From positions 1 through 64,000 of the forward strand of contig CALWRI010000010.1 in assembly GCA_944383905.1 (NCBI GenBank): a stretch of DNA of 64,000 bases, in the 5' to 3' direction. The notes under the pieces were generated by a model. That model was not told where the DNA came from, searched no databases, and was given only the letters and a program-made list of their open reading frames with translations. Position 1 is the first letter of the stretch. Each line of letters opens with the position of its first letter. This document shows positions 55,426 through 64,000 of this stretch, piece by piece. Source of the DNA: an uncultured Christensenellaceae bacterium (lineage in GTDB: Bacteria > Bacillota > Clostridia > Christensenellales > UBA3700). A program made the translations under genes and the position numbers.

Positions 55426-55441
55426 AATCATCGGCACAAAC

Positions 55442-55515
55442 AAAAAGAACGGCGCTTGCCGTTCTTTTTTGTCCGTTCGCAAAAATAAAAGCCGCTCCCG
55501 AAAGGAACGGCTTTT
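55442..55515. terminator. Back-to-back terminators between asnA and alaS
   Basis: First hairpin AAAAAGAACGGC/GCCGTTCTTTTT (55442-55469) for purF-asnA; second AAAAGCCG/CGGCTTTT (55487-55515) for the leftward glnN-alaS operon. Confidence 0.88.
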
Positions 55516-55524
55516 TCATTATCG

Positions 55525-57312
55525 TTATTCCGCGTCGATAGTCGCCTTGATACGGCGCACGCCCGCGCTCGAAGACTGCTCTTTGAGGATCCTGAAGTGC
55601 ACGAGCTGACCGGTATGCTCCGCGTGAGGACCGCCGCATATCTCCTTGTCCACGCCCTCTATCGTGTAGACTTTGACCATCTCGCCGTACCTGCTGCCGA
55701 ATACACCGACCGCATTCTGCTGACGAGCCTGTTCGATTGTCATCTCCTCGCATACGACGGGGATATCTCTGTTTATCGCGTCGTTTACTGCGTCTTCGAC
55801 CGCCTGTTTTTCCTCTTCGGTCAGAGGTCTGTCGAAGTTGAAGTCAAAACGCAGTCTCTCCGCGGTGATATTGCTGCCCTTTTGCTGAATATCGTCTCTG
55901 CCGAGCACCTTTTTGAGGCTTCCGAGAAGAAGGTGCGTCGCGGTGTGCAGGTAGGTCGTACGCTTGGAAGTATCCGCGAGTCCGCCCTTGAATTTCTGTT
56001 CCGCGCCCGCCTGCGATTTTTTCTGATGTTCCTCAAACGCCTTGTCGTAACCCTCTTTGTCCACACCGAAGCCGCGCTCTCTGCAAATTTCCTCGGTCAT
56101 CTCGATCGGGAAACCGAAGGTGTCGTAAAGCCTGAAAGCGGTCTTGCCGTTGAGTTTGTCGCCCTGAACGTATTTGAGCACCTTTTCTATCTCTTTGAGT
56201 CCGTTTTCGAGAGTCTTGGAGAAGCGCTCCTCCTCTTTCGTAAGCTCGTCCACTATCTTTGCGGAATTAGCTTCGAGCTCCGGATATACGTCCTTGTATT
56301 TGAGAATGTATATCTTTGCGAGATCGACGAGTTTGGTGCTGTCGAAACCTATCTGACGCGCGAACCTGACGCTCCTTCTGATAAGGCGACGCAGGACGTA
56401 TCCCTGATCTACGTTGGACGGCACGACGCCGCGCTCGTCTCCGATGAGGAAGGTCGCCGTGCGGATATGATCCGCAATTATCCTGATAGCCCTCGTATCC
56501 TCGTCGTTTTCGCCGTACTTCTTGCCGCTTTCAGAGCAAATCTTTGCTATAGCGTCGGCGAAAAGGTCGGTTTCGTAAGCGCTCTTGAGTCCGTTGATCA
56601 TGCAGACGGTGCGCTCAAGTCCCATACCTGTATCCACGTTCTTCTGTTTGAGCGGCTCGAATTTGCCGTCCGCGGTGCGGTAGAACTCCATAAATACGTT
56701 GTTCCAGATCTCGACCCACTTGCCGCAGTCGCATGAAGGATCGCAGTGGTCGGAACAAGCGGGTTTGCCCGTATCGATAAAGATCTCGGTATCGCTGCCG
56801 CAGGGACCGGTCGCGCCTGCATACCACCAGTTGTTCTTTTTGGGAAGGTAGAAAATCCTGTCCTTGGGTATGCCGTGCTTTTCCCATACGCTTGCCGCAA
56901 ACGTGTCTCTGGGGCAATCCTCGTCGCCCGCAAATACGGTCACGGCAATCTTTTCGACGGGGATCTCAAGCACTTTGGTCAGAAAATCGAAAGAAAATCC
57001 TATCGATTCCTCTTTGAAGTAATCGCCGAGAGACCAGTTGCCGAGCATTTCGAAAAACGTAAGATGAGTCGCGTCTCCGACCTCGTCTATATCTCCCGTG
57101 CGCACGCACTTCTGCACGTCGGTAAGGCGCTTGCCTGCGGGGTGTTTCTGTCCGAGCAGATAGGGCACGAGCGGATGCATACCCGCCGTGGTGAACAGTA
57201 CCGACGGATCGTTTTCGGGTATCAGAGAAGCGGACGGGATTATCGCGTGACCGCGTTCTTTGAAAAACTCGAGATAACTTGAACGGAGTTGCTCCGATGT
57301 CAACTTTTTCAT
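55525..57312 (-). CDS. alaS: Alanyl-tRNA synthetase, short form without C-Ala domain
   Basis: 595 residues against about 875 in most bacteria. The catalytic core (FTTAGMHPLVPYLLGQKHP, ATHLTFFEMLGNWSLGDYF), tRNA-recognition helices and editing site (HTATHLL and CGGPHAEHTG) are present; the C-terminal DHHA1/C-Ala region is absent and the gene ends cleanly before a terminator. It charges tRNA-Ala. Short AlaS proteins are known, so this is probably functional; it may be the only copy. It starts 23 nt after glnN. Confidence 0.92.
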   Translation of the reverse strand: MKKLTSEQLRSSYLEFFKERGHAIIPSASLIPENDPSVLFTTAGMHPLVPYLLGQKHPAGKRLTDVQKCVRTGDIDEVGDATHLTFFEMLGNWSLGDYFKEESIGFSFDFLTKVLEIPVEKIAVTVFAGDEDCPRDTFAASVWEKHGIPKDRIFYLPKKNNWWYAGATGPCGSDTEIFIDTGKPACSDHCDPSCDCGKWVEIWNNVFMEFYRTADGKFEPLKQKNVDTGMGLERTVCMINGLKSAYETDLFADAIAKICSESGKKYGENDEDTRAIRIIADHIRTATFLIGDERGVVPSNVDQGYVLRRLIRRSVRFARQIGFDSTKLVDLAKIYILKYKDVYPELEANSAKIVDELTKEEERFSKTLENGLKEIEKVLKYVQGDKLNGKTAFRLYDTFGFPIEMTEEICRERGFGVDKEGYDKAFEEHQKKSQAGAEQKFKGGLADTSKRTTYLHTATHLLLGSLKKVLGRDDIQQKGSNITAERLRFDFNFDRPLTEEEKQAVEDAVNDAINRDIPVVCEEMTIEQARQQNAVGVFGSRYGEMVKVYTIEGVDKEICGGPHAEHTGQLVHFRILKEQSSSAGVRRIKATIDAE

Positions 57313-57335
57313 AATGAAATACCTCTTTTTGACTT

Positions 57336-59456
57336 TTATTCGTAGAAAAGTATATCAGCGTAAGTCGGGAAAGGCCACATTTCTTTGGGAGTGACGCTCT
57401 CCAGCTTGTCCGAATAGTCGCGCAGCCTTTCCATGACGAGTTTTACCCTGTCGCGGAAAAGTATCGCCTGTTTCTTTGTGTCCGTTGCCGCAAACGCTCC
57501 GTCCTTTGCCGTCTGCAATGCGTCGATATTCTCCTTGAGACCTTTGACGAGCGCGCTGACGTTTTTGAGCATGGACGTCTGCACCGCCGCAAGCTCCGGA
57601 TCGATTTTGCTTATCTCGTTTGCCTGCTTTGCGAGGGTGTATTGCCAGCGCATAACCGCGGGCAGGATCTGGCTTCTCGCCATGAGAAGCGCCGTTTCCG
57701 CCTCGATGTTCGCGCTCTTGACGTAGTTGTCGAGATATATCGCGCGGCGGCTTTCCATCTCCTTTACGGAAAGAAGGTTGTGTTTGAGGAAAAGCTCCAT
57801 ATTCTTGGGCTTGACCATCGCCTCGTAAGCGTCCACGCTGTTCATCGCAGTGTCGAGCCCGCGCTTTTTCGCCTCTTTCGCCCATTCCCTGCTGTAATTG
57901 TTGCCGTTGAATATTATGCGTTTGTGCTCGACGTAAGTCGTCTTTACGAGTTCGAGAATAGCCTTGTCAAGGTCCTTTTTCGCAACTCCCTCCAGCTTGT
58001 CCGCCATTCTCGAAAGCATCTCCGCGGTCATCGCGTTCATTATAAGAGTCGGCGTGGAGAGCGTTGCGGAGCTTCCTACCATTCTGAATTCGAATTTATT
58101 GCCCGTAAACGCAAACGGCGACGTGCGGTTACGGTCGGACGTATCTCTGCGCAACTGCGCGACGTAGTTGACGCCCATGTTTATATATTGTTTGGTCGCG
58201 CTTGCTATCGTATGCCCCTCGCTGATATCGTCGAGAAGGGTCTGCATGTCTTCTCCGATGAATACGGATATGATAGAAGGCGGTGCCTCGTGTCCTCCGA
58301 GTCTCCAATCGTTGCCGAGGCTGGACGCGCTCATACGGAGCAGATCGTAGTATTCGTCGACGCCGGCGATCACCGCAAGGAAGAACAGAAGAAACACTTT
58401 GTTTTCCGCGGGATTGCTGCCCGGTTTGAGGAGATTGAGTCCCGTATCCGTCCCCAGAGAATAGTTGCAGTGCTTGCCGCTGCCGTTTATGCCCGCAAAC
58501 GGCTTTTCGTGCAGGAGACAAGCGAGTCCTCTGCTGTCGGCGACCTTTTTCATCGTCTCCATTATGAGCTGATTCTGATCCGTCGCTATATTTGCCTGAC
58601 AGAATATCGGAGCGAGCTCGTGCTGCGCGGGAGCGACCTCGTTGTGCTGCGTCTTTGCGGTTATACCCAGCTTCCACAGCTCCTCGTTGAGGTCTGCCAT
58701 AAAGTCGCTGACCCTGTCGCGTATACTCGCGTAATATTGGTCGTTTTTCTCCTGACCTTTGGGGGGCATGGCTCCGAAAAGGGTGCGCCCGGTAAACTCA
58801 AGATCGTACCTCATATCGAAGTCCTTTTTGTCGACGAGGAAATACTCCTGTTCTCCGCCGACGTTTGCGACGACCCTGTTCGCCTCTATACCGAGGATCT
58901 TGAGCAATCTCAACCCCTCTCTGTTGATCGCTTCCATGGATTTGAGCAGCGGGGTCTTCTTGTCGAGCGCCTCGCCCGTATACGAACAGAACGCGGTGGG
59001 TATGCAAAGCACGCCTGCGCCGTCCTTGGACTTCTTTATGAACGCGGGAGACGAACAATCCCACGCGGTGTAGCCGCGCGCCTCGAATGTCGCCCTGATG
59101 CCTCCCGACGGGAAGCTGGACGCGTCCGCCTCGCCCTTGCGCAGGTTGCTGCCCGTAAATTCGAGGATGGGATTGCCGCTTTTGTCGATCGAAATAAAAC
59201 TGTCGTGTTTTTCCGCCGTCGTACCCGTCAGAGGCTGAAACCAGTGCGTGTAGTGAGTCGCGCCGTTTTCACAGCTCCACTCCTTCATCGCTTCGGCGAC
59301 CTTGTTTGCCAGCTCTTTCTCAAGCGGCTTGCCTTGATCGATAACCTCTTTTAGTTCTTTGTAAGTGTCCGCCGACAGATACTTTTTCATCACGCTGTCG
59401 TTGAAGACGTGACAGCCGAAGAAATCAGTGATCTTCTTGCTTTCGGTAATTCTCAT
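57336..59456 (-). CDS. glnN: Glutamine synthetase type III
   Basis: 706 residues, the large GSIII type: FFGCHVFNDSVMKKYLSADT, THYTHWFQPLTGTTAEKHDS, IRATFEARGYTAWD, GEQEYFLVDK and KTQHNEVAPAQHELAPIF. It makes glutamine from glutamate, ammonia and ATP. A GGAGG site precedes the ATG. It heads an operon with alaS. Confidence 0.96.
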   Translation of the reverse strand: MRITESKKITDFFGCHVFNDSVMKKYLSADTYKELKEVIDQGKPLEKELANKVAEAMKEWSCENGATHYTHWFQPLTGTTAEKHDSFISIDKSGNPILEFTGSNLRKGEADASSFPSGGIRATFEARGYTAWDCSSPAFIKKSKDGAGVLCIPTAFCSYTGEALDKKTPLLKSMEAINREGLRLLKILGIEANRVVANVGGEQEYFLVDKKDFDMRYDLEFTGRTLFGAMPPKGQEKNDQYYASIRDRVSDFMADLNEELWKLGITAKTQHNEVAPAQHELAPIFCQANIATDQNQLIMETMKKVADSRGLACLLHEKPFAGINGSGKHCNYSLGTDTGLNLLKPGSNPAENKVFLLFFLAVIAGVDEYYDLLRMSASSLGNDWRLGGHEAPPSIISVFIGEDMQTLLDDISEGHTIASATKQYINMGVNYVAQLRRDTSDRNRTSPFAFTGNKFEFRMVGSSATLSTPTLIMNAMTAEMLSRMADKLEGVAKKDLDKAILELVKTTYVEHKRIIFNGNNYSREWAKEAKKRGLDTAMNSVDAYEAMVKPKNMELFLKHNLLSVKEMESRRAIYLDNYVKSANIEAETALLMARSQILPAVMRWQYTLAKQANEISKIDPELAAVQTSMLKNVSALVKGLKENIDALQTAKDGAFAATDTKKQAILFRDRVKLVMERLRDYSDKLESVTPKEMWPFPTYADILFYE

Positions 59457-59712
59457 ATGTACCTCCGGATAATCGCCGCTGTTTACGACAACATTATTAT
59501 ATATAATAGCTCGTCAAATGGCAAACACTTGAATTGTCTTTTATATAAATATTTTAACTTTTCGCAGTTTTCACAAAACATGTCTTTATAAAATCGGCGT
59601 CTTTGGCGGTCGTACCGTCAAAGACGCCTTGCACGCATTTCTATTAGTTATTATTTTGTCTTTTTTTCGCTTAAGCCGTCACGAAAAAAACTCTGCCGCC
59701 CTTCTCTTGCCG
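59457..59712 (-). terminator. glnN upstream region with ABC-gene terminator
   Basis: The stem GGCGTCTTTG (59596-59605) with CAAAGACGCC (59619-59628), including an inner CGG/CCG pairing, lies about 85 nt after the ABC gene stop. A TATAAT-like AT-rich block about 50 nt before glnN probably holds its promoter, but I cannot fix the -35. No riboswitch seen. Confidence 0.65.
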
Positions 59713-62127
59713 TCACTCGGTGCGCAAAGCCTCGACGGGATCTTTCTTTGCAGCCACGGATGACGGAACGAGACCCGCTATGAGCGTGAGCACAAAGCTG
59801 ACCACGATCATGAGCAGCGCGTGCCACGGCGACAATACGCAGAGATTGTTTATCTCGACGAGATGATTTATTATTAGATTTATCGGCAGACTCAATATAT
59901 AAGTCACGATCACGCCGATGACGCCAGCGAGCAATCCGACGATGAAGGTCTCCGCATTGAACACGTTTGAGATGTCTATCTTCCTCGCTCCGAGGCTGCG
60001 CAGTATGCCTATTTCCTTTGTCCTTTCCACGACGGAAACGTATGTTATTATGCCTATCATCACCGAGGAGACGACCAGCGAGATCGCCGCAAAAGCAACA
60101 AGCACTATTGATATGAGCCTTATTATCTCGTTGAGCATACTCGTCGCCATCTCCGACATATCGACGTAAACGACTTTCTCGTCGGGGTTCTCTGCGTTCC
60201 ATGCGTCGAGATAAGAGAGTATCGCCTCTTTGCCTTCAAAGTCCTTGGGGTAAATGTTCATGCCCGTCGGAGTGTTGTCTCCGCCCAGCTTCTGCATTGC
60301 CTTGCGGTAGGTGCTTGTTTCGGTGAAAGCATTGCCCGTCGTAACGTCTTTTTCGGTGTTCTGCGCTTGCGCGAGCGCTACCTGCGATTGCGAGTTGACT
60401 TCGAGCAGATATTGAGTGAGCTCGCTCGTGTAATTTATGCCCGAAGAAAGAAGCGCGAGTTGCGTACCTTCTTTGGGACGGAGCACGCCGACGACCTCTA
60501 TTTCGAGATTCGTGTCGCTCTCAGGCGCCTCATAAAGCGCTTTGAGCTGTGCGTCCGAGCTCTTTGCTTCGAAATAACCGTCTTCGCCCTCTATATACAG
60601 ATCGTCGTTTGCGACGACGCGGAGTTTCGTGCCGAGAACGTCGTCAAAGCTCACCTTGCTCTGCGTGGGTTTGAACCCGAGTCCGAGCAATACGCTGATG
60701 TTGGATTGGTTGTAAGAATCGACGACGAGCACGACCTGGTTCTTATTCTGCGGGAAGGAGCCCGCTATCAGATCGTACTGACTCATGATGAAATCCTCTC
60801 CGCCGATCATTTCACTCCAACCGATGTTAGGCTGCGGATCTTCCATATCCATACTGAAGCTGAACGATCCCGAGCTGTTGACCTGCTTGTAACTCACGTT
60901 GCCGAGAAGACTGACGGTTTTTCCCACGACCGTCATATTCATTCCGTAGGAATAGGTCACGCTGCTCGCCCAGCCGTTTTCCTCGACTTTTGCGACATAA
61001 TCTATATATTCCTGTCCGAAGTCGTTTTGTATGATCGCGCCCGTGATCATGTCGAGAGCGTTGTACTGGTATATCGTGTCGCCGTCGGGATACCGCTGCT
61101 TTTTGTCGCTGCCCGATGTGCCGCCCATAAACATATTGAGAAGCACGTTGGTGTCAAGAGTCTCCTGCGCTATCTGCACCGGATAACCCGAAAGCACGGT
61201 CTTTTGCAGATCTTCGACGTAACCGGAAAAACCGTTGGATATCGCAAGCACGAGGCATACGCCGATTATGCCTATACTGCCCGCGATCGAGGTCATAAGC
61301 GTCCTGCCTTTCTTGGTCATCAGATTCTTGAAAGAAAGTTTTATCGCGGTCGAATAGCTCATCGACGTCTTTTTGAGCTTCTTTTTCTTCTCCTTTGCGG
61401 TCGCGTTGAACTCCTCGCTCTTTTCGGCAATCGTCTCGTCTTCCGATCCGTCGTAGGGCATCGTGTCGCCGATTATCTCGCCGTCCTTTACGCTGACGAT
61501 ACGGGTGGAATACTTTTCGGCAAGCTCCTGATTGTGAGTCACCATTATCACCAGCTTCGTGCGCGAGATCTCTTTGAGCAGATCCATGACCTGAATGCTG
61601 GTCGCGCTGTCGAGCGCGCCCGTGGGTTCGTCCGCAAGGATTATCTCGGGATTGTTGACTATCGCGCGGGCAATGGAGACCCTTTGCATCTGCCCGCCCG
61701 AAAGCTGATTGGGCAGCTTTTTTATCTGTTCCTCGAGCCCGACGGTGCGCAACGCTTCTTCCGCGCGGCGCTTTCTTTCCGCAAGCGGAACGCCGGACAA
61801 AGTCATCGCCATCGCCACGTTGTCGAGTATCGAAAGATGTTGTATCAGATTGTAGCTCTGAAACACAAAGCCTATTCTGATATTGCGGTAGGTATCCCAG
61901 TCGACGTCCTTGTATTTCTTCGTCGAAACGCCGTCGATGAGCATATCCCCGTCCGTGTACCTGTCCAGACCGCCGATGATATTGAGCATCGTGGTCTTGC
62001 CGCAGCCGCTGTGCCCGAGCACGGAGACGAATTCGGTACGACGGAATTCGAGATCTATCCCTTTAAGCGCGTGGACAACCCCGTCTCCCGATTTGTAATC
62101 CTTTGTGATCCCAACAAGTTTAAGCAT
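59713..62127 (-). CDS. MacB-type ABC transporter, ATPase fused to FtsX-like permease
   Basis: About 804 residues. The N-terminal ATPase has Walker [10 protein letters not shown], signature [14 protein letters not shown] and Walker [15 protein letters not shown] first membrane helix near residue 300 ([20 protein letters not shown]), a ~350-residue extracellular domain, and three C-terminal helices of the FtsX type follow. Such proteins export peptides or lipoproteins, or transmit mechanical signals. ATG 62127 follows AAGGAG by 8 nt. It is a single gene with no adjacent two-component system. Confidence 0.9.
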   Translation of the reverse strand: MLKLVGITKDYKSGDGVVHALKGIDLEFRRTEFVSVLGHSGCGKTTMLNIIGGLDRYTDGDMLIDGVSTKKYKDVDWDTYRNIRIGFVFQSYNLIQHLSILDNVAMAMTLSGVPLAERKRRAEEALRTVGLEEQIKKLPNQLSGGQMQRVSIARAIVNNPEIILADEPTGALDSATSIQVMDLLKEISRTKLVIMVTHNQELAEKYSTRIVSVKDGEIIGDTMPYDGSEDETIAEKSEEFNATAKEKKKKLKKTSMSYSTAIKLSFKNLMTKKGRTLMTSIAGSIGIIGVCLVLAISNGFSGYVEDLQKTVLSGYPVQIAQETLDTNVLLNMFMGGTSGSDKKQRYPDGDTIYQYNALDMITGAIIQNDFGQEYIDYVAKVEENGWASSVTYSYGMNMTVVGKTVSLLGNVSYKQVNSSGSFSFSMDMEDPQPNIGWSEMIGGEDFIMSQYDLIAGSFPQNKNQVVLVVDSYNQSNISVLLGLGFKPTQSKVSFDDVLGTKLRVVANDDLYIEGEDGYFEAKSSDAQLKALYEAPESDTNLEIEVVGVLRPKEGTQLALLSSGINYTSELTQYLLEVNSQSQVALAQAQNTEKDVTTGNAFTETSTYRKAMQKLGGDNTPTGMNIYPKDFEGKEAILSYLDAWNAENPDEKVVYVDMSEMATSMLNEIIRLISIVLVAFAAISLVVSSVMIGIITYVSVVERTKEIGILRSLGARKIDISNVFNAETFIVGLLAGVIGVIVTYILSLPINLIINHLVEINNLCVLSPWHALLMIVVSFVLTLIAGLVPSSVAAKKDPVEALRTE

Positions 62128-62253
62128 GAGAGTAACTCCTTGATTCGTATCTTTATTGTATGCGCGCGAGCGGGCAATGTCAATCCGTTGCCTTTGAGAC
62201 AACCCTCTTCTTACCTATTTTTTACACACCCGGGCACAACTTTAATTAACCTT

Positions 62254-62283
62254 AAAAAAACCGCGTCGCAAAGTGCGGCGCGG
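62254..62283 (-). terminator. Terminator after the acidic repeat protein
   Basis: CCGCGTCGCA (62261-62270) and TGCGGCGCGG (62274-62283), one G-T pair; minus-strand T run from 62254-62260. Confidence 0.85.
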
Positions 62284-62305
62284 CGAAAAACGAAAGATTT
62301 ATCTT

Positions 62306-63274
62306 TCATACGGCTGTCAGAGTCTCGCCCGTGAGCGCGGATTGATACATCATCCAATATCCTCTGCCTCCCTTTTCGACCTCGAGCCACTGACGACAGC
62401 CCTCCCTTTCGTCGGGCGGATTTGTAGCGTCGTCGTCAGGTATGCCGTAACAAATAAACTCCGCGGGATCGCCGACGACTCCCACGACGTACCAGCCGTC
62501 TTCCGCCTTTACTCTCGCCCAGCGCGAATCGGGTATCAGCGCTGTCAGTTCTTCGTCTTTTTCGTTTTCTTCAAATAGCTTTTCGATCTTGTCCGCTATC
62601 TTGTCGAAAAATCTCCCGTTCTCTTTCTCTTCACCCTTCGGGCTTTCGGAGACGGCTTTCTCTTCTTTTGTCTTCTCATCTTTTTCTTCCCCGACCTTTT
62701 CCGTCTTCTCCGCCGGTTCCCCGGTTTCCTCTACGGTTTCGGCTTTGACGTCTTCTTCCGCGGCGCTTTTTTCACGCGCTTCAGCTTCCGAGTCCGTCCT
62801 TTCGTCTTTTACGACTTCCTGCGTCTCGACCGACTCCGCCTGCTCCGCGGCGCTCTCTTCACGCGCATCCGCGTCCGAGTCCGTCCTTTCGTCTTTTACG
62901 ACTTCCTGCGTCTCGACCGACTCCGCCTGCTCCGCAACGCTCTCCTTCTGCGCCGCGACGAGAAAATCCTCGAGCGGCGTATAGTCGTAACCACGCCTCG
63001 TCGCACCCGCGCAAAGCACCCTCGTCTCTCCGTCCGCGACTATCGCCGCGCAGTCTCCCGCGAGATCCGTCCTCGCGAGATATATCCTGTCGGAACAAGG
63101 TCTGACGAGTCTCATTTCGTCACCGACAGCCACTACCGCGTAAAGATCCTTTCGCCCGCCCGTCAGATTTATTCTGACGTCCGATCTGTCCCTGAAACAC
63201 TCGAACCTTGCCACTCCGCTTATTCCTTGCGCGCCTCTCGGCGACAGCACCGCAGTCTTTTTTACCAAAATCAT
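62306..63274 (-). CDS. Acidic protein with conserved ends and a Glu-rich repeat linker
   Basis: 322 residues, family not recognised. Residues 1-105 form a beta-rich domain (TGGRKDLYAVVAVGDEMRLV), and the last ~85 form a second globular part (GRFFDKIADKIEKLFEENEK, SRWARVKAEDGWYVVGVVGD, GRGYWMMYQSALTGETLT). Between them is an acidic linker with a 29-residue tandem repeat (ESVAEQAESVETQEVVKDER and ESAAEQAESVETQEVVKDER). No signal or membrane segment. GGAGG precedes the ATG. The layout suggests a two-headed cytosolic protein with a flexible spacer. Confidence 0.7.
   Translation of the reverse strand: MILVKKTAVLSPRGAQGISGVARFECFRDRSDVRINLTGGRKDLYAVVAVGDEMRLVRPCSDRIYLARTDLAGDCAAIVADGETRVLCAGATRRGYDYTPLEDFLVAAQKESVAEQAESVETQEVVKDERTDSDADAREESAAEQAESVETQEVVKDERTDSEAEAREKSAAEEDVKAETVEETGEPAEKTEKVGEEKDEKTKEEKAVSESPKGEEKENGRFFDKIADKIEKLFEENEKDEELTALIPDSRWARVKAEDGWYVVGVVGDPAEFICYGIPDDDATNPPDEREGCRQWLEVEKGGRGYWMMYQSALTGETLTAV
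62785..62951. repeat. 87-bp tandem repeat in the acidic linker
   Basis: Two adjacent, nearly identical 87-bp units encode the 29-residue Glu-rich repeats, an in-frame slippage or unequal-crossover product. Confidence 0.8.
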
Positions 63275-63381
63275 ATTGCACCTCCGCTGTTTGTCGTCGA
63301 GATAATATATGCCGAAAACCCGCCGCGTATAACGCGCCGCAAAAAGTGACTTTTATTTCTCTTTTTTTGCAAAAAGCGACG

Positions 63382-63406
63382 AAAAAAGCCGCCTTCCCAA
63401 GGCGGC
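63382..63406 (-). terminator. Terminator after rsmA
   Basis: GCCGCCTT (63388-63395) and AAGGCGGC (63399-63406) with a minus-strand run of six T. Confidence 0.9.
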
Positions 63407-63441
63407 GCAAAACACATTAAATGTGCATTAATCTACACGGG

Positions 63442-64000
63442 TCAGATAAATTTGCTCAATCTGACAAAGTCTTCCACGTCGAGAGTCTCTCCCCTTGCGG
63501 TTGCTAAAAAACCCGCCTTCGTTATCGCGTTCACGGCGTCTTCCTTGCTCAACGAAAACGCCGACGACAGATTGTTGGCAAGCGTCTTTCTCCTCATCGC
63601 GAACGCGGCGCGAATGAGCTTTTTTATCTTTTCCTTGTCCTCTCCCGAAAACCTGTCGTGCATTGTCACCGTGACAACGCAGCTATCCACGTTGGGCACG
63701 GGATAAAACATTCTTCTCGGCACAATGCGGGTTATCGCCGCGTCGCCTTCCAGCCTTACCGCAGCGGTTATCGCGCCGTATTCCGCGCTGCCCGCCGCCG
63801 CGACCAGCCTGTCCCCGACCTCCTTCTGCACCATCACGGTTATGCTTGCGGGTCTGTTGTCGCATTCAATAAAACGCATTATGACGGGGGTGGTTATATA
63901 ATAAGGAAGGTTGGCGACCAGCTTGTAATTCCTGCCGACCGCACTCTCTATCTCCGCGTCCGTGACCTTGCAGACGTCCTTGAAAACGACTTCCGCATTC
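63442..64000 (-). CDS. rsmA: 16S rRNA dimethyladenosine transferase, 5' end beyond window
   Basis: The frame continues past the right edge. Visible are the KsgA/RsmA motif NYKLVANLPYYITTPVIMRF, then VMVQKEVGDRLVAAAGSAEY and the C-terminal helical domain (FAMRRKTLANNLSSAF). It dimethylates two adenines near the 3' end of 16S rRNA. The part seen is about 185 residues; roughly the first 95, with the SAM-binding glycine loop, lie outside. Its own terminator follows. Confidence 0.93.
   Translation of the reverse strand, partial: NAEVVFKDVCKVTDAEIESAVGRNYKLVANLPYYITTPVIMRFIECDNRPASITVMVQKEVGDRLVAAAGSAEYGAITAAVRLEGDAAITRIVPRRMFYPVPNVDSCVVTVTMHDRFSGEDKEKIKKLIRAAFAMRRKTLANNLSSAFSLSKEDAVNAITKAGFLATARGETLDVEDFVRLSKFI

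Overview
The window looks like a chromosomal segment of a spore-forming clostridial Bacillota, probably from a gut habitat. The evidence is sigma-A promoters of the TTGACA/TATAAT type, the housekeeping order mrnC-thyX-rlmB-sigH, rpsT beside a germination-protease gene (gpr), diaminopimelate enzymes, leuCDB, feo, type III glutamine synthetase, and host-glycan hydrolases (alpha-fucosidase, beta-galactosidase, GH18). The exact taxon is not decided by the sequence; a Christensenellales-like lineage is only a guess.

Layout. 1-5 kb: an AT-rich BspA-like leucine-rich-repeat lipoprotein running off the left edge, a divergent XRE regulator, and a TetR regulator with a split-barrel flavoprotein. 5-13.3 kb: GH18 lipoprotein, small kinase plus XRE pair, CsoR plus zinc/cadmium-type ATPase, two Met tRNAs, Ppx/GppA, tRNA-Glu followed by a graveyard of tRNA-Glu fragments and a 143-bp direct repeat, and a frameshifted membrane protein. 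13.5-20.5 kb: murI, gpr, rpsT, an iron-uptake operon (feoA-feoA-feoB-Cys-rich peptide) divergent from a TetR regulator, and an alpha-CTD/WG-repeat protein. 20.6-28.5 kb: lacZ, an SH3-like membrane protein, leuCDB. 28.5-35.6 kb: a compact six-gene operon, the strongest candidate for an undescribed system. 35.7-46.9 kb: mgsA, fucosidase-flavodoxin, then a long leftward series of class III aminotransferase, FGGY kinase, two class II aldolase-like proteins, mrnC, thyX, rlmB, sigH; then an M28 peptidase. 46.9-64 kb: macrodomain protein, carA and a carB-dapF fusion, purF-asnA, glnN-alaS, a MacB-like ABC transporter, an acidic repeat protein, and a partial rsmA.

How parts work together. The six-gene operon encodes a TIR protein, an agmatine-deiminase homologue, a large helical/coiled-coil protein, a MinD/ParA-like ATPase with an arginine-variant Walker A, an unknown protein, and a duplicated AdoMet-decarboxylase-like protein with only one intact cleavage motif. 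It joins a possible NAD-cleaving or signalling module to polyamine-type enzymes. A second theme is ammonia assimilation: CarA has serine in place of its catalytic cysteine (as in ammonia-using CPS I), and lies near ammonia-dependent AsnA and GlnN. The DapF half of the CarB-DapF fusion also has serine at one of its two catalytic cysteine positions.

Several genes (gppA, the WG protein, the SH3-like protein) have a -10 box only 7-8 nt from the ATG and no ribosome-binding site, which suggests leaderless transcripts. Palindromic operators are visible for CsoR, for both TetR regulators and for the XRE regulator beside the LRR lipoprotein. All functional calls come from reading motifs by eye; no database search was run.
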